Shown here piece after piece: positions 50,258 through 59,826 of a stretch of DNA of 64,000 nt. Source of the DNA: Granulicella sp. S190 (GTDB lineage: Bacteria; Acidobacteriota; Terriglobia; Terriglobales; Acidobacteriaceae); assembly GCF_009766095.1 (NCBI RefSeq), contig NZ_LMUD01000007.1, forward strand, positions 86,809 through 150,808, in the 5' to 3' direction. The notes under the pieces were generated by a model that was given only the letters and a program-made list of their open reading frames with translations, searched no databases and was not told where the DNA came from. Each line of letters starts with the position of its first letter. Positions within the stretch are counted from its first letter, which is position 1. The position numbers were made by a program, and so were the translations under genes.

Positions 50258-51736
50258 ATGGAAGTCGCCCTCAATCTCGACCCGCTCTCGCCGATAGCTC
50301 TCTATCGCCAGATCTACGATGGCCTTCGCGACGGCATCATCGGAGAGAGATTCGAAGGCGGAACCAGGCTGCCTGCCTCCCGCGCCTTCGCCGCTTCCCT
50401 CGGTGTCTCGCGCATCACCGTGACAGAGTGCTACGAGCGCCTGATCTCAGAGGGCTATCTCGAGACCCGCCGGGGCTCCGGAACCTTCGTCTGCTCCCGC
50501 CTGCCGGAGCGCGACCTCTACGCCTCAGGTATAACCGCCGAAGCTCCTCCTCAATTACATGCTGACGTGCCCATGCGGCTCTCCCGCTACGGCGAAATCG
50601 TCAACGCCCCCATCCGCCCCCCCACCCCTCCGGAGATCATCCGCTGCGACCGCCACGGCCCCGATGTCAGCCTCTTTCCAAACAAACTCTGGGCGCGCCT
50701 TTGGGCCCGGCGTATGCAGGAGGGAGCCGAAAATCTCCTGCAATACACCCAGGAGTACAGTGGCAATAACGACCTGCGCGTCGCCATAGCCCAGTATCTA
50801 CGAAAGTCCCGCGCCGTCGTCTGCGACCCCAGCCAGGTCATCATCACCAGCGGATCCCAGCAGGCAATCTACCTCACCGCGAGAATCTTCCTCGACCCAT
50901 CCGACTATGTCGCCTTGGAGACCCCGGGCTACCTCTTCGCAGGCAGAATCTTCGCCTCGCAAAGCGCAAAGCTCCTCCCCATCCCCGTCGACCGGCACGG
51001 CATGCAGGTCTCTCAGCTCAAAAAGCACCGCGAAAAATCCGTCAAGCTCGTCTACATCACGCCGTCCCACCAGTATCCGCGCGGAGTCTCCCTCTCTATC
51101 TCCCGCCGCATGGAGCTCCTCGACTGGGCCAAAGATACAGGCACCCTCATCTTCGAGGACGACTACGACAGCGAGTACCGCTACAACGAGCGGCCGCTCC
51201 CCTCCATCCAGGGCATGGTCCCGGACGCCCCCGTTCTCTACGTCGGAACCTTCTCCAAACTCCTCTTTCCAACCCTGAGGCTGGGCTACTTGGTCGTCCC
51301 CCCCGCCCTCCACAATGTCTTCACCGGTGCCAAGCTTCTCTGCGACTTTCAAAGTTCCTCCATCGACCAGCGCATCCTGGCCGACTTCATGGCGGAAGGG
51401 CATCTCGAGCCCCACGTCCGCAAGATGAGAATCATCTACGGCAACCGCCGTGCCCTGCTCGCCGAGTCGCTGCAGAAGCACTTCGGACGCAAGGTCACCA
51501 TCCTCGGAGACCACGCCGGTATGCACTTCCTCGCCGACTTCCAGATCAACCTCTCCGAGGAAGATGCCTTCGCCCGAGCCCTGGCAGCGGGGGTAAGAGT
51601 GGAGCGCGTCTACTGGCCCGCAGGCTCATCGGTGCAGAGACCAGGGCACGTCCAGTTCGTCTTCGCCTTCGCCTCCCTCAGCGAAAATAACATCCTCCTC
51701 GCAACAGAACGCCTCGCTCAAGCGCTTCTCGTATAA
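50258..51736 (+). CDS. MocR-type GntR regulator with aminotransferase domain
   Basis: This 492-residue protein has an N-terminal GntR winged helix (ALYRQIYDGLRDGIIGERFE, RLPASRAFAASLGVSRITVT) fused to a fold-type-I PLP aminotransferase domain. In the latter, IITSGSQQAIYLTARI, TPSHQYPRGVSLSISRRMEL, EDDYDSEYRY and the PLP-binding Lys in YVGTFSKLLFPTLRLGYLVV are visible. MocR proteins use the aminotransferase-like domain as an effector sensor, as PdxR does for PLP and GabR for GABA. The target genes are not clear. It lies upstream of the Tat-exported isomerase-like gene in the same direction. Confidence 0.92.
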   Translation: MEVALNLDPLSPIALYRQIYDGLRDGIIGERFEGGTRLPASRAFAASLGVSRITVTECYERLISEGYLETRRGSGTFVCSRLPERDLYASGITAEAPPQLHADVPMRLSRYGEIVNAPIRPPTPPEIIRCDRHGPDVSLFPNKLWARLWARRMQEGAENLLQYTQEYSGNNDLRVAIAQYLRKSRAVVCDPSQVIITSGSQQAIYLTARIFLDPSDYVALETPGYLFAGRIFASQSAKLLPIPVDRHGMQVSQLKKHREKSVKLVYITPSHQYPRGVSLSISRRMELLDWAKDTGTLIFEDDYDSEYRYNERPLPSIQGMVPDAPVLYVGTFSKLLFPTLRLGYLVVPPALHNVFTGAKLLCDFQSSSIDQRILADFMAEGHLEPHVRKMRIIYGNRRALLAESLQKHFGRKVTILGDHAGMHFLADFQINLSEEDAFARALAAGVRVERVYWPAGSSVQRPGHVQFVFAFASLSENNILLATERLAQALLV

Positions 51737-51872
51737 CGAGATAAGCGCCGCACACAGCAGCCTCGACCAGGACAGAAATACCCTCGATAGCGCTCATTGA
51801 GGTACTGTCGTGGCAAACTGTACTCGGACCGAAGAAGAACTAAGCCCATCCCTCAGAACGAAAAGGACACAG

Positions 51873-52787
51873 ATGATCCGTCAGACCCGCAGAAACTTTC
51901 TCCAGTCCGCCACTGCCGCGGCCGTTTACAGCTCCTCTCTTCTCCGCAACGGACGTCTGCTCGCATCGCCCTTTGGCCTGCCTATCGGCCTCCAGCTCTA
52001 CTCGGTCCGCGAGATGCTCGCGAAAGACTACGAAGGGACGCTCAAACAGATCGCGGCTCTTGGCTATCGGGAGGTAGAAGCCGCAGGCTTCTTTGACCAC
52101 TCCCCCCAGCAGGTCAAAAGCGCGATGTCGGCAGCAGGCCTGAACTGTGTCAGCGCTCACTACCCCTACGCCAGTCTCAGCAAAGACTTCGACAAGATCC
52201 TCGAGTTCAACAAGGGCCTGGGTGTCCAGTACATTATCTGCGCGTTCCCCGGTATCAAAGACCCCTCACGGCTGAAAGATACGTCTTACCTCACGCAGAT
52301 CAACTCCTTCACCTTGGAGGATTACCGCTGGAACGCGGATCAGTTTAACCACTTCGGCGAAAAGACGAAAGCTGCCGGCATGAAGTTCGGTTATCACAAC
52401 CACACCATGGAGTTTGCCAAACAGGATGGAGTCGTTCCGCTCGACGAGATGATTCGCCTCACCGATCCCGAGCTGGTAACTCTTGAGTTGGACTGCGGAT
52501 GGGTCATCGTCGGAGGCGCCAATCCAGTGGATTATCTGCATCGCTATCCCACCCGCATCTCGATGCTTCACGTCAAGGACTTCAAACACACCGACAAGCC
52601 GGCGTCTGTCTCGGCCCCACCGCCCGCGGCGCAACTAGGGCAGGGAACCCTGGACTATCGCCCGGTCTTCGAGGCTGCGAAGAAGGCAAATATCAAGCAT
52701 TACTTTGTCGAGCAGGAAGGGTTCGACATCCCGCCTCTCGAAGCTCTCAAAATAGACGCGGATTACATGAAGAAACTCACGGTTTAA
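51873..52787 (+). CDS. Tat-exported sugar phosphate isomerase/epimerase-like protein
   Basis: This 304-residue TIM-barrel protein of the AP-endonuclease-2/xylose-isomerase-like family has a Tat signal: RQTRRNFLQSATAAAVYSSS contains the twin-Arg TRRNFL motif. The barrel begins PIGLQLYSVREMLAKDYEGT. LGYREVEAAGFF, MKFGYHNHTMEF (with likely metal ligands) and LELDCGWVIVGG continue, and MLHVKDFK and EQEGF close the metal site. Such exported proteins are common next to sugar-degradation genes in Acidobacteria and act in the periplasm on an unknown keto-sugar or polyol. AAGGA before the ATG at 51873 supports this start. Confidence 0.88.
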   Translation: MIRQTRRNFLQSATAAAVYSSSLLRNGRLLASPFGLPIGLQLYSVREMLAKDYEGTLKQIAALGYREVEAAGFFDHSPQQVKSAMSAAGLNCVSAHYPYASLSKDFDKILEFNKGLGVQYIICAFPGIKDPSRLKDTSYLTQINSFTLEDYRWNADQFNHFGEKTKAAGMKFGYHNHTMEFAKQDGVVPLDEMIRLTDPELVTLELDCGWVIVGGANPVDYLHRYPTRISMLHVKDFKHTDKPASVSAPPPAAQLGQGTLDYRPVFEAAKKANIKHYFVEQEGFDIPPLEALKIDADYMKKLTV

Positions 52788-52799
52788 ATCAGTTTTCTA

Positions 52800-52831
52800 A
52801 CGCCGGCGTCGCTCTTACCTGACGCCGGCGT
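52800..52831. terminator. GC-rich hairpin after the isomerase-like gene
   Basis: An 11-bp perfect stem (ACGCCGGCGTC with GACGCCGGCGT, ten-base loop) lies 13 bases after the stop. It is followed by GAAAAAA rather than a U tract on the plus strand and preceded by TTTTC, so efficient plus-strand termination is uncertain. Confidence 0.55.
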
Positions 52832-53045
52832 GAAAAAACCGCAGGGCACCCTCAAGGCCACGCCAACGATAGCCGGGATCGAGCGCACATGTAAATTGTG
52901 TGGCTCAGGGTTCGGTATATTACTGTACTGAACGTATAGTTTATAATCTTAGCAATTAGACTTCTCGAAGACGAGGAGTATTCACCCAAGTCAAGATAGG
53001 TTTAGCGCCAGGGTGGTGGAGTTCATTGTCTCCAAGAGCAGGCAT

Positions 53046-53714
53046 ATGCAAGCAATTCAGATCGCGGAACAACCGTTGGAGCTAAAGAAGCGCGGACGCC
53101 ATCGCAGCCTCGAGGCGAAGGCCGCCATTCTAAAAGCTACGCTTCAGTTGTTGGAACGAGAATCCCTGCGCAAAGTCACCGCCGACGCAATCGCAACACG
53201 TGCCGGTGTTAGCAAGGCTACGATCTACAAGTGGTGGCCTAACAAGAGCATGGTGGCGCTCGACGCCTATCTGGCTGGCATAACGGAGCGCGTTGCCATA
53301 CCGAATACTGGATCGGCTGAACAAGACTTCGTTATCCAATTGAAGTCGCTCACGGCCTTTTATACCTCGACCCTGGGCCGTCTCTTCTGCCAGTTCATCG
53401 CCGAAGGACAAAGTGATCCCGGATTTCTTGCCTCTTTTCGAGAGCGTTTCCTCTACGCCCGCAGGGATGCCGCCCGCATCATGTGGCGGCGCGGTGTCGA
53501 TCGTGGAGAGATTCGAAACTCCATCGACGGTGAGATCGTCTTGGATCTTATCTACGGACCGACGATCTTCCGCCTCCTCGCTGGCCACGGCTCATTGAAC
53601 GACTCCGAGTCCGAGGCAATGGTGGAGGCCGTCTTCGGAGGTTTGAGGAGGCTGGACTATCGTCGCCGGGCAAAGAAGAGAACAATTCGCGTCGTCAAAC
53701 GCCTCAAACAGTAA
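53046..53714 (+). CDS. TetR-family regulator of the RND efflux locus
   Basis: This protein of about 222 residues is a TetR/AcrR-type repressor. Helix-turn-helix: LRKVTADAIATRAGVSKATI followed by YKWWPNKSMV. The first helix is AKAAILKATLQLLERES. The C-terminal ligand-binding and dimerisation region (FYTSTLGRLFCQFIAEGQSD, GEIVLDLIYGPTIFRLLAG) belongs to the TetR_C_33-like type. The ATG at 53046 is used; a GTG at 53013 would add 11 residues and is possible. It lies upstream of an RND efflux operon in the same direction with a 146-bp gap, so it likely controls the pump. The AT-rich region 52917-52950 is the probable promoter/operator. Confidence 0.88.
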   Translation: MQAIQIAEQPLELKKRGRHRSLEAKAAILKATLQLLERESLRKVTADAIATRAGVSKATIYKWWPNKSMVALDAYLAGITERVAIPNTGSAEQDFVIQLKSLTAFYTSTLGRLFCQFIAEGQSDPGFLASFRERFLYARRDAARIMWRRGVDRGEIRNSIDGEIVLDLIYGPTIFRLLAGHGSLNDSESEAMVEAVFGGLRRLDYRRRAKKRTIRVVKRLKQ

Positions 53715-53860
53715 CTTTGAGTCCAGTTTGCTATTGTTGCATCTTATTTCTAAACGCTCGGTTTTTGTGTAGATCGTGAATCAGGCAGTTGTATCGGCAT
53801 CGCTTATAAAACCCACGCTTTCATTGCAACAAAAGAAAAGTATCGTCTCAAGGAGCTTTG

Positions 53861-56800
53861 ATGTGGATCGTTCGTCTCGCGCTTAGGAGACCATATACCT
53901 TCGTTGTCTTATCGCTGCTGCTGTTTATCATCGGCCCCATCGTCATGCTCCGGACGCCGGTCGATATCTTTCCGAATATCGATATTCCCGTGGTCTCCAT
54001 CGTGTGGAACTATGCGGGTCTGTCACCGGAGCAGTTAGCAGATCGAATCGTTCTCCCCTTCGAACGAAATTTGACCACAGTCGTCAACGATATCGACCAC
54101 ACCGAGTCGCAGACGCTGAACGGCGTCTCCGTCGTCAAGGTCTTCTTTCGCCCCTCCGTTAACATCTCCCAGGCCGTGGCTCAAGTCACCGCCATCGCGC
54201 AGACAGCGCTTCGCCAGTATCCACAGGGCACCACGCCTCCTCTGGTCATCCAGTACAGTGCGTCGAGCGTGCCGGTACTGCAGCTCGGTCTATCCGGTCA
54301 GGGCTTGAGTGAGCAGCAGCTGAACGACTTCGGAACCAACTTCATCCGCACCCAGTTGGCGACTGTCCAGGGCGCCTCCATGCCATTTCCTTATGGAGGA
54401 AAGCAGCGCCAGATACAGGTCGATGTCGATACCCAGAAGCTGCAGGCTTATGGGCTCTCAGCCTCGGACATCGTAAACACCATCTCAACGCAAAACATCA
54501 TTCTTCCAGCCGGCGACATGAAGATGGGGCACGTGGACTATCAGGTGGAGACCAATAGCGCCCCCAGCTCGATCGCTGCTCTGAACAATCTGCCCATCAA
54601 AACAGTCAATGGCGCCACCATCTACATCCATGACATCGGCAATGTCCGCGACGGCTTTCCTCCTCAGACGAACATCGTCCGAGTAGACGGGCAACGTGCC
54701 TCGTTGATGACGGTTCAGAAGACGGGCAACGCTTCAACCCTCGACATCATCTCGGACGTCCGGGCGCAGCTCCCTCTCATCGCGGCGCAGCTGCCACCCG
54801 CGCTTCGCATTCAGCCCATCGCCGACCAATCGGTCTTCGTTCGCGGAGCGATTAGCGGTGTTGTGCGCGAAGCCATCATCGCCGCCTGTCTGACCGCCGC
54901 GATGATTCTGATCTTTCTCGGAAGCTGGCGTTCGACCATCATCATCGCCGTCTCCATTCCCTTATCGGTGATCTGTTCTCTGTTGATGCTCGCGGCTCTG
55001 GGCGAAACCATCAACATCATGACCCTTGGCGGTCTCGCTCTAGCAGTCGGCATCCTCGTCGATGACGCGACCGTCGAAATCGAAAATATCAATCGAAATC
55101 TCGAGGAGGGTAAAGAGGTCGAACAGGCAATTCTCGATGGCGCCGCCCAGATCGCAGTTCCTGCCTTCGTCTCCACGATCTCCATCTGCATCGTCTTCGT
55201 GCCAATGTTCCTTCTCGGTGGCGTAGCACGATACCTCTTCGTTCCTCTAGCCGAAGCAGTAGTCTTCGCCATGCTCGCGTCGTACTTCCTGTCGCGAACC
55301 ATCGTTCCGACCATGGCGAAGTATCTGCTCAAACCGCATGACGAGACAGCTTCTCCTCATACCAGCCGCAACCCTCTGGTCCGGTTTCAGCTCGCCTTTG
55401 AGCGATACTTCGAGAAACTTCGCAACTGGTACCACGGCCTGCTTACCATCTGTCTCGAGTACCGGCTCACCTTTCTCTTCTCCATCGTTGCCTTTTGGAT
55501 CGCGTCGATCGTCCTGCTCTACCCCTGGCTAGGTCAGGACTTCTTCCCCTCGGTCGACGGAGGTCAGTTCAAGCTCCACGTTCGCGCTCACACTGGCACC
55601 CGCATCGAAGACACCGCAAGGCTATGCGATCAAATCGAAGATGTCATTCGCGGCGAGATCCCTAAAGCTGAGGTGACCTCGATCATCGATAACATCGGGA
55701 TTCCATACTCGGGTCTGAATCTCTCTTACTCGAACTCCGCACCCGTCGGCACTGCCGATGCTGACATCCTGGTCTCGCTCTCAGAAAAGCATCATCCCAC
55801 GGCAGACTACACTCACGCTTTGCGCGATAAGCTGACCGAGCAGTTTCCAGGTACCAGCTTCTACTATCTGCCAACCGACATCGTCAGTCAGATCCTCAAC
55901 TTCGGTCTGCCTGCGCAGATCGACATCCAGGTAGTCGGTCAGCAAGTGAGACAAAACCGCGCCGTAGCGGAAAAGATGTTGGAGCAGATCAGTCACATCC
56001 CGGGAACCACCGATCTCCGCATTCAACAGCCCTTCAATCTTCCGATATGGACGATCGATGTCGATCGAACTCGCGCCCAGCAAGTCGGCTACAGCCAGCG
56101 AGACGTCGCCGTAAGCGTGCTTACTAGTCTGAGCGGCAGCTTTCAAACGAACCCCACGTTCTATCTCAATCCGCAAAACCACGTCAGCTACAACATTGCG
56201 GTGCAGACTCCGCAGTACAACGTGCAAAGCCTGCAACAGTTGGAAAACTTTCCCATCGCAACCAACGGCACGACGCAGCAGCCCCAGATCCTTGGCAACC
56301 TCGCATCGATCACAAGAGGCGCCGAGCAAGGTACCGTAAGCCACTACAACGCCCGGCCTGTCATCGACATCTACGGCTCGGTGGAAGGCACTGATCTTTC
56401 CAGCGTCTCCACCAGGATTGAGCAGATGGTCAAAGACAGCAAAGGGAATCTGCCTCGCGGAACCGAAATCTATGTACGCGGGCAGGTACAGACGATGCAT
56501 ACCTCCTTCACAGGTCTCGTCTACGGTCTGCTGTTTTCGATCGTCCTCGTCTATGCGCTCATCGTCGTCAACTTTCAAAGCTGGCTCGATCCCTTCATCA
56601 TCATCGCGGCTCTCCCCGGCGCTCTCGCGGGAATCGTCTGGCTGCTGTTCATCACCGGCACCCACATTAGCGTCCCCGCCTTGACCGGTGCAATCATGTG
56701 CGTCGGTGTCGCGACTGCAAACTCGATCCTCGTAGTCAGCTTCGCGAAAGAGCAGATGGATCTGGGCATGACCGCGCTGGATGCCGCACTCTCCGCGGGC

Positions 56801-57037
56801 TTCACCCGCTTCCGTCCAGTCATTATGACCGCGCTGGCAATGATTATCGGCATGGTGCCGATGGCTTTGGGGCTTGGTGACGGTGGAGAGCAAAACGCTC
56901 CGCTGGGCCGCGCCGTCATAGGCGGTCTGTCACTGGCAACCTTTGGAACGCTAACCTTCGTTCCAGTCTTCTTTTCGTTCATGCATCGTAACGATCTTCC
57001 TCCCGTGTCGCCGGAACTGGAGTCGGAGGACGCCTAG
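53861..57037 (+). CDS. RND-type multidrug efflux permease (AcrB family)
   Basis: This is a 1058-residue inner-membrane proton-driven efflux pump with twelve helices and two large periplasmic loops. It begins VRLALRRPYTFVVLSLLLFI and has PVDIFPNIDIPVVSIVWNYA, typical of AcrB-like pumps. The proton-relay Asp pair is in AVGILVDDATVEIENINRNL. The C-terminal half includes FTRFRPVIMTALAMIIGMVP, MALGLGDGGEQNAPLGRAVI and FVPVFFSFMHRND. AGGAG five bases before the ATG at 53861 fixes the start. It forms a complete tripartite system with the adaptor and outer-membrane genes that follow. Confidence 0.95.
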   Translation: MWIVRLALRRPYTFVVLSLLLFIIGPIVMLRTPVDIFPNIDIPVVSIVWNYAGLSPEQLADRIVLPFERNLTTVVNDIDHTESQTLNGVSVVKVFFRPSVNISQAVAQVTAIAQTALRQYPQGTTPPLVIQYSASSVPVLQLGLSGQGLSEQQLNDFGTNFIRTQLATVQGASMPFPYGGKQRQIQVDVDTQKLQAYGLSASDIVNTISTQNIILPAGDMKMGHVDYQVETNSAPSSIAALNNLPIKTVNGATIYIHDIGNVRDGFPPQTNIVRVDGQRASLMTVQKTGNASTLDIISDVRAQLPLIAAQLPPALRIQPIADQSVFVRGAISGVVREAIIAACLTAAMILIFLGSWRSTIIIAVSIPLSVICSLLMLAALGETINIMTLGGLALAVGILVDDATVEIENINRNLEEGKEVEQAILDGAAQIAVPAFVSTISICIVFVPMFLLGGVARYLFVPLAEAVVFAMLASYFLSRTIVPTMAKYLLKPHDETASPHTSRNPLVRFQLAFERYFEKLRNWYHGLLTICLEYRLTFLFSIVAFWIASIVLLYPWLGQDFFPSVDGGQFKLHVRAHTGTRIEDTARLCDQIEDVIRGEIPKAEVTSIIDNIGIPYSGLNLSYSNSAPVGTADADILVSLSEKHHPTADYTHALRDKLTEQFPGTSFYYLPTDIVSQILNFGLPAQIDIQVVGQQVRQNRAVAEKMLEQISHIPGTTDLRIQQPFNLPIWTIDVDRTRAQQVGYSQRDVAVSVLTSLSGSFQTNPTFYLNPQNHVSYNIAVQTPQYNVQSLQQLENFPIATNGTTQQPQILGNLASITRGAEQGTVSHYNARPVIDIYGSVEGTDLSSVSTRIEQMVKDSKGNLPRGTEIYVRGQVQTMHTSFTGLVYGLLFSIVLVYALIVVNFQSWLDPFIIIAALPGALAGIVWLLFITGTHISVPALTGAIMCVGVATANSILVVSFAKEQMDLGMTALDAALSAGFTRFRPVIMTALAMIIGMVPMALGLGDGGEQNAPLGRAVIGGLSLATFGTLTFVPVFFSFMHRNDLPPVSPELESEDA

Positions 57038-57101
57038 TGAACGAGTCAAGGTCATTCAATATAAGAAACACCGCGCCAGTGGCGCATTGGGAGACACGGT
57101 A

Positions 57102-58385
57102 ATGAGCGCCAACGAGCAGAACAGCTTTGGTCAAAGCACAGACAAGACGCAGGCGGGCACAAGTGGCTCGGAGACGGCAAAGCATGAGCCGCAAAAGATC
57201 TCGCGTGGATCGCTACTCTCAATGGTCGTGATCGTGCTGGTCGTGGCTGTAGTCATCGGCATCTTCGGAGTCATAACGCGCAAGCATGCGAGCGCTGAGT
57301 TGAGGAACTACACCGATAACACCTCGGCCCCCACGGTCACGCTCGAGCAGCCGGTCCTGCAGAAGAGCGCGCAGGAGATCGTACTGCCCGGCAACATTCA
57401 GGCCTTTGCCCTGGCGCCGATCTATGCGCGGACCACCGGCTACGTCAAAGCCTGGTATCACGACATTGGAACCCCGGTTCATAAGGGGGAGCTACTCGCC
57501 GTGATCGAAACCCCCGAGCTCGATCAACAGCTCGCCTCCGCAAAGGCAGATCTCGCGACAGCAAAGAGCAACTCTGGCATTGCGAAGGTAACAGCGGACC
57601 GGTACACCGATCTCATAGGCAGCAACGCAGTCTCGCAGCAGGATACTGACAATGCCACCCAGGCGTTGGAGGCTAGAAACACCCAGGTCGCCTCCGCTCA
57701 GGCGAACGTGCAGAGGCTTGAAGAGCTTGTCTCCTTCGAGCGAATTGTCGCGCCCTTCGATGGTGTCATCACTGCACGAAATCTCGACATCGGCCAACTC
57801 ATTACGACGACTGGAAGCACCTCCACCTCAGGCGGAGCAATCTCAGGGAATAAAGAGATCTTCGATATCTCTGCCGTTCACACTCTCCGCGTCTTCATCA
57901 ACGTCCCGCAGGTGTACTCGCCGGATGCGAAGAACGGCACAATAGCGAAACTCACTCTGCCGCAGTACCCGGGCCGCACCTTTACCGGCAAACTGGTGCG
58001 TTCGTCGGATGCTGTCGACCCTGCAACCCGCACCCTGCTCGCAGAGGTGGACGTGGATAATCGCTCCGGCGAGCTTCTTCCAGGAAGCTACACCGAGGTT
58101 CATCTCAGCGTGTCGAGCGGGGCGCCCGCTTTGATCGTCCCGGTAGGAGCCCTGATCTTGGAGCCGGAAGGTCTGCGCGTCGCTACCGTCGATGCCAGCC
58201 ATCGCATCCACATGGTTCCAATCACTCCAGGGCGTGACTTCGGCGCGACCGTCGAGGTGCTGGCTGGACTCAAGCCAGGCGAATCCATTGTCGGTAACCC
58301 ATCTGACTCCCTCGCGGATGGAGAAGAAGTTCGTGTGATCACCCCAAGCACCAATCAGAAACCGGCGGCGGAGGCGAAGCGATGA
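57102..58385 (+). CDS. RND efflux periplasmic adaptor (membrane fusion protein)
   Basis: This 427-residue adaptor has an N-terminal membrane anchor (LLSMVVIVLVVAVVIGIFGV), a lipoyl-type segment (VLPGNIQAFALAPIYARTTG, YVKAWYHDIGTPVHKGELLA), a coiled-coil hairpin (ASAKADLATAKSNSGIAKVT to ANVQRLEELV), then VAPFDGVITARNLDIGQLI and a beta-barrel. The C terminus carries GLKPGESIVGNPSDSLADGE. GGGAG eight bases before the ATG at 57102 supports the start. It lies 64 bases after the pump gene, and its stop overlaps the start of the outer-membrane gene by four bases (ATGA). Confidence 0.95.
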   Translation: MSANEQNSFGQSTDKTQAGTSGSETAKHEPQKISRGSLLSMVVIVLVVAVVIGIFGVITRKHASAELRNYTDNTSAPTVTLEQPVLQKSAQEIVLPGNIQAFALAPIYARTTGYVKAWYHDIGTPVHKGELLAVIETPELDQQLASAKADLATAKSNSGIAKVTADRYTDLIGSNAVSQQDTDNATQALEARNTQVASAQANVQRLEELVSFERIVAPFDGVITARNLDIGQLITTTGSTSTSGGAISGNKEIFDISAVHTLRVFINVPQVYSPDAKNGTIAKLTLPQYPGRTFTGKLVRSSDAVDPATRTLLAEVDVDNRSGELLPGSYTEVHLSVSSGAPALIVPVGALILEPEGLRVATVDASHRIHMVPITPGRDFGATVEVLAGLKPGESIVGNPSDSLADGEEVRVITPSTNQKPAAEAKR

Positions 58386-59821
58386 AACTTCGCAGCCTAT
58401 CGGTTAGCGGTGCGATGCTAGGCGTCTTCGCGCTTGCCGGATGCAAAGTGGGACCAAACTATAAACTCCCTTCCATGCCTGCTCCGCCCGCCTTCAGCGA
58501 TGACGGTCACAACGGCGACTGGTCTTCAGCCAAACCCGCTGACGGAGTTGACCGCGGCATGTGGTGGGCCGTCTATCAGGATCAGAAGTTGAATGACCTC
58601 GAGCAGCAATGCGCAACGGCGAACCAGAATATCGCCGCCGCGCTGCATGTCTATGAGCAAGCCCACGATCTCGTCCGTGAGAACAAATCCGCTCTCTACC
58701 CAACCGTCGGAATAGGAGCGGCATGGTCACGCAATCGCGCCTCGGACAACGCACCCTCAAGGCCGAACAATGCAGCTCTAACCTACTCCGACTTCCTCAT
58801 CCCGCTCAACATCTCGTGGGAGCCGGATCTTTGGGGTGGTATCCGCAGACAGATCGAATCAAGCGCGGCCAACGCGCAGGCCACTTCGGCTGACCTCGCC
58901 AACACCCGGCTTAGCCTCCAGGGACTGCTCGCCTTCACCTACTTCCAACTGCGAGGAATCGACCTGCAGGCACAGCTTCTCCGGTCGACACTCGATGCAT
59001 TTACCGAAACCCTGCAGCTCACACAGGACCGGCTCAGGGGCGGCCTCAGCTCCGATAGCGACGTCCAGCAGGCGAAGGCCCAGCTGGAAGAGACTCGCGC
59101 GCAACTCATCGATCTCGGCGTTCAGCGTGAGCAGTTCGAACATGCAATCGCCGTGCTCGTCGGAGAGCCTGCAACCGGCTTCCACATTGCAGAGAGCACA
59201 CTAACCGGCGATCCTCCCAGCATCCCCACCGGTCTGCCCTCGCAACTGCTTGAGAGGCGCCCAGACATAGCAGCAGCAGAGCGTCGCGTCGCCTCCGCCA
59301 ATGCCTTGATCGGCGTCGCAAAGGCTGCCTACTACCCCACCGTCTTCCTCGGCACCAGTGGTGGCATCCAAAGCTCCACCATCAGCAATCTCTTCAACTC
59401 AACCAGTACGCAGTGGAACGCCAGCCCAACGGCCAACGAAGTTCTCTTCGACGCCGGCCGCAGAAAAGCTCAGATGGACTTAGCCATAGCCCAGCGCGAG
59501 CAGGCCACCGCGCTCTATCGCGAACAGGTTCTCTCCGCGTTTCGTGACGTCGAAGACCAGCTCTCAGCACTTAGAGTCCTGGAGCAGGAGGCAACCGTGC
59601 AGGCCAAAGCGGTAGACGCCGCGAAGAAGAGCACGCAGCTCTCAACCCTTCGTTACAAGCGCGGTCTCGCCCCGTATCTGGAAGTGCTGACAAACCAGAC
59701 CATAGAGCTGACAGACGAGCGTGCGGCTGCCTCCCTGGTCTCGCGCCGCATCGTAGCAAGCACGCAACTTCAGATGGCGCTTGGTGGAGGCTGGAACTCC
59801 GCTCAACTTCCATCCAACTAG
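58382..59821 (+). CDS. Outer-membrane efflux lipoprotein (NodT/OprM family)
   Basis: This 479-residue TolC-like channel with lipoprotein signal has lipobox LAGC at residues 18-21 (VFALAGCKVGPNY). KVGPNYKLP is the family's N-terminal mark. Two homologous halves each carry long helices (LSLQGLLAFTYFQLRGIDLQ, LSALRVLEQEATVQAKAVDA) and beta strands, and IPTGLPSQLLERRPDIAAAE is the classical NodT motif. It works as the outer-membrane exit duct for the adjacent pump and adaptor. It starts within the adaptor stop codon and converges on the GH18 gene with a 5-base gap. Confidence 0.95.
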   Translation: MKLRSLSVSGAMLGVFALAGCKVGPNYKLPSMPAPPAFSDDGHNGDWSSAKPADGVDRGMWWAVYQDQKLNDLEQQCATANQNIAAALHVYEQAHDLVRENKSALYPTVGIGAAWSRNRASDNAPSRPNNAALTYSDFLIPLNISWEPDLWGGIRRQIESSAANAQATSADLANTRLSLQGLLAFTYFQLRGIDLQAQLLRSTLDAFTETLQLTQDRLRGGLSSDSDVQQAKAQLEETRAQLIDLGVQREQFEHAIAVLVGEPATGFHIAESTLTGDPPSIPTGLPSQLLERRPDIAAAERRVASANALIGVAKAAYYPTVFLGTSGGIQSSTISNLFNSTSTQWNASPTANEVLFDAGRRKAQMDLAIAQREQATALYREQVLSAFRDVEDQLSALRVLEQEATVQAKAVDAAKKSTQLSTLRYKRGLAPYLEVLTNQTIELTDERAAASLVSRRIVASTQLQMALGGGWNSAQLPSN

Positions 59822-59826
59822 AGCTG

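Noticed and set aside
55781-56893. Long minus-strand frame inside the RND permease gene
   Set aside because: The plus strand encodes an unmistakable AcrB-type pump, and this frame has no start site or recognised motif.
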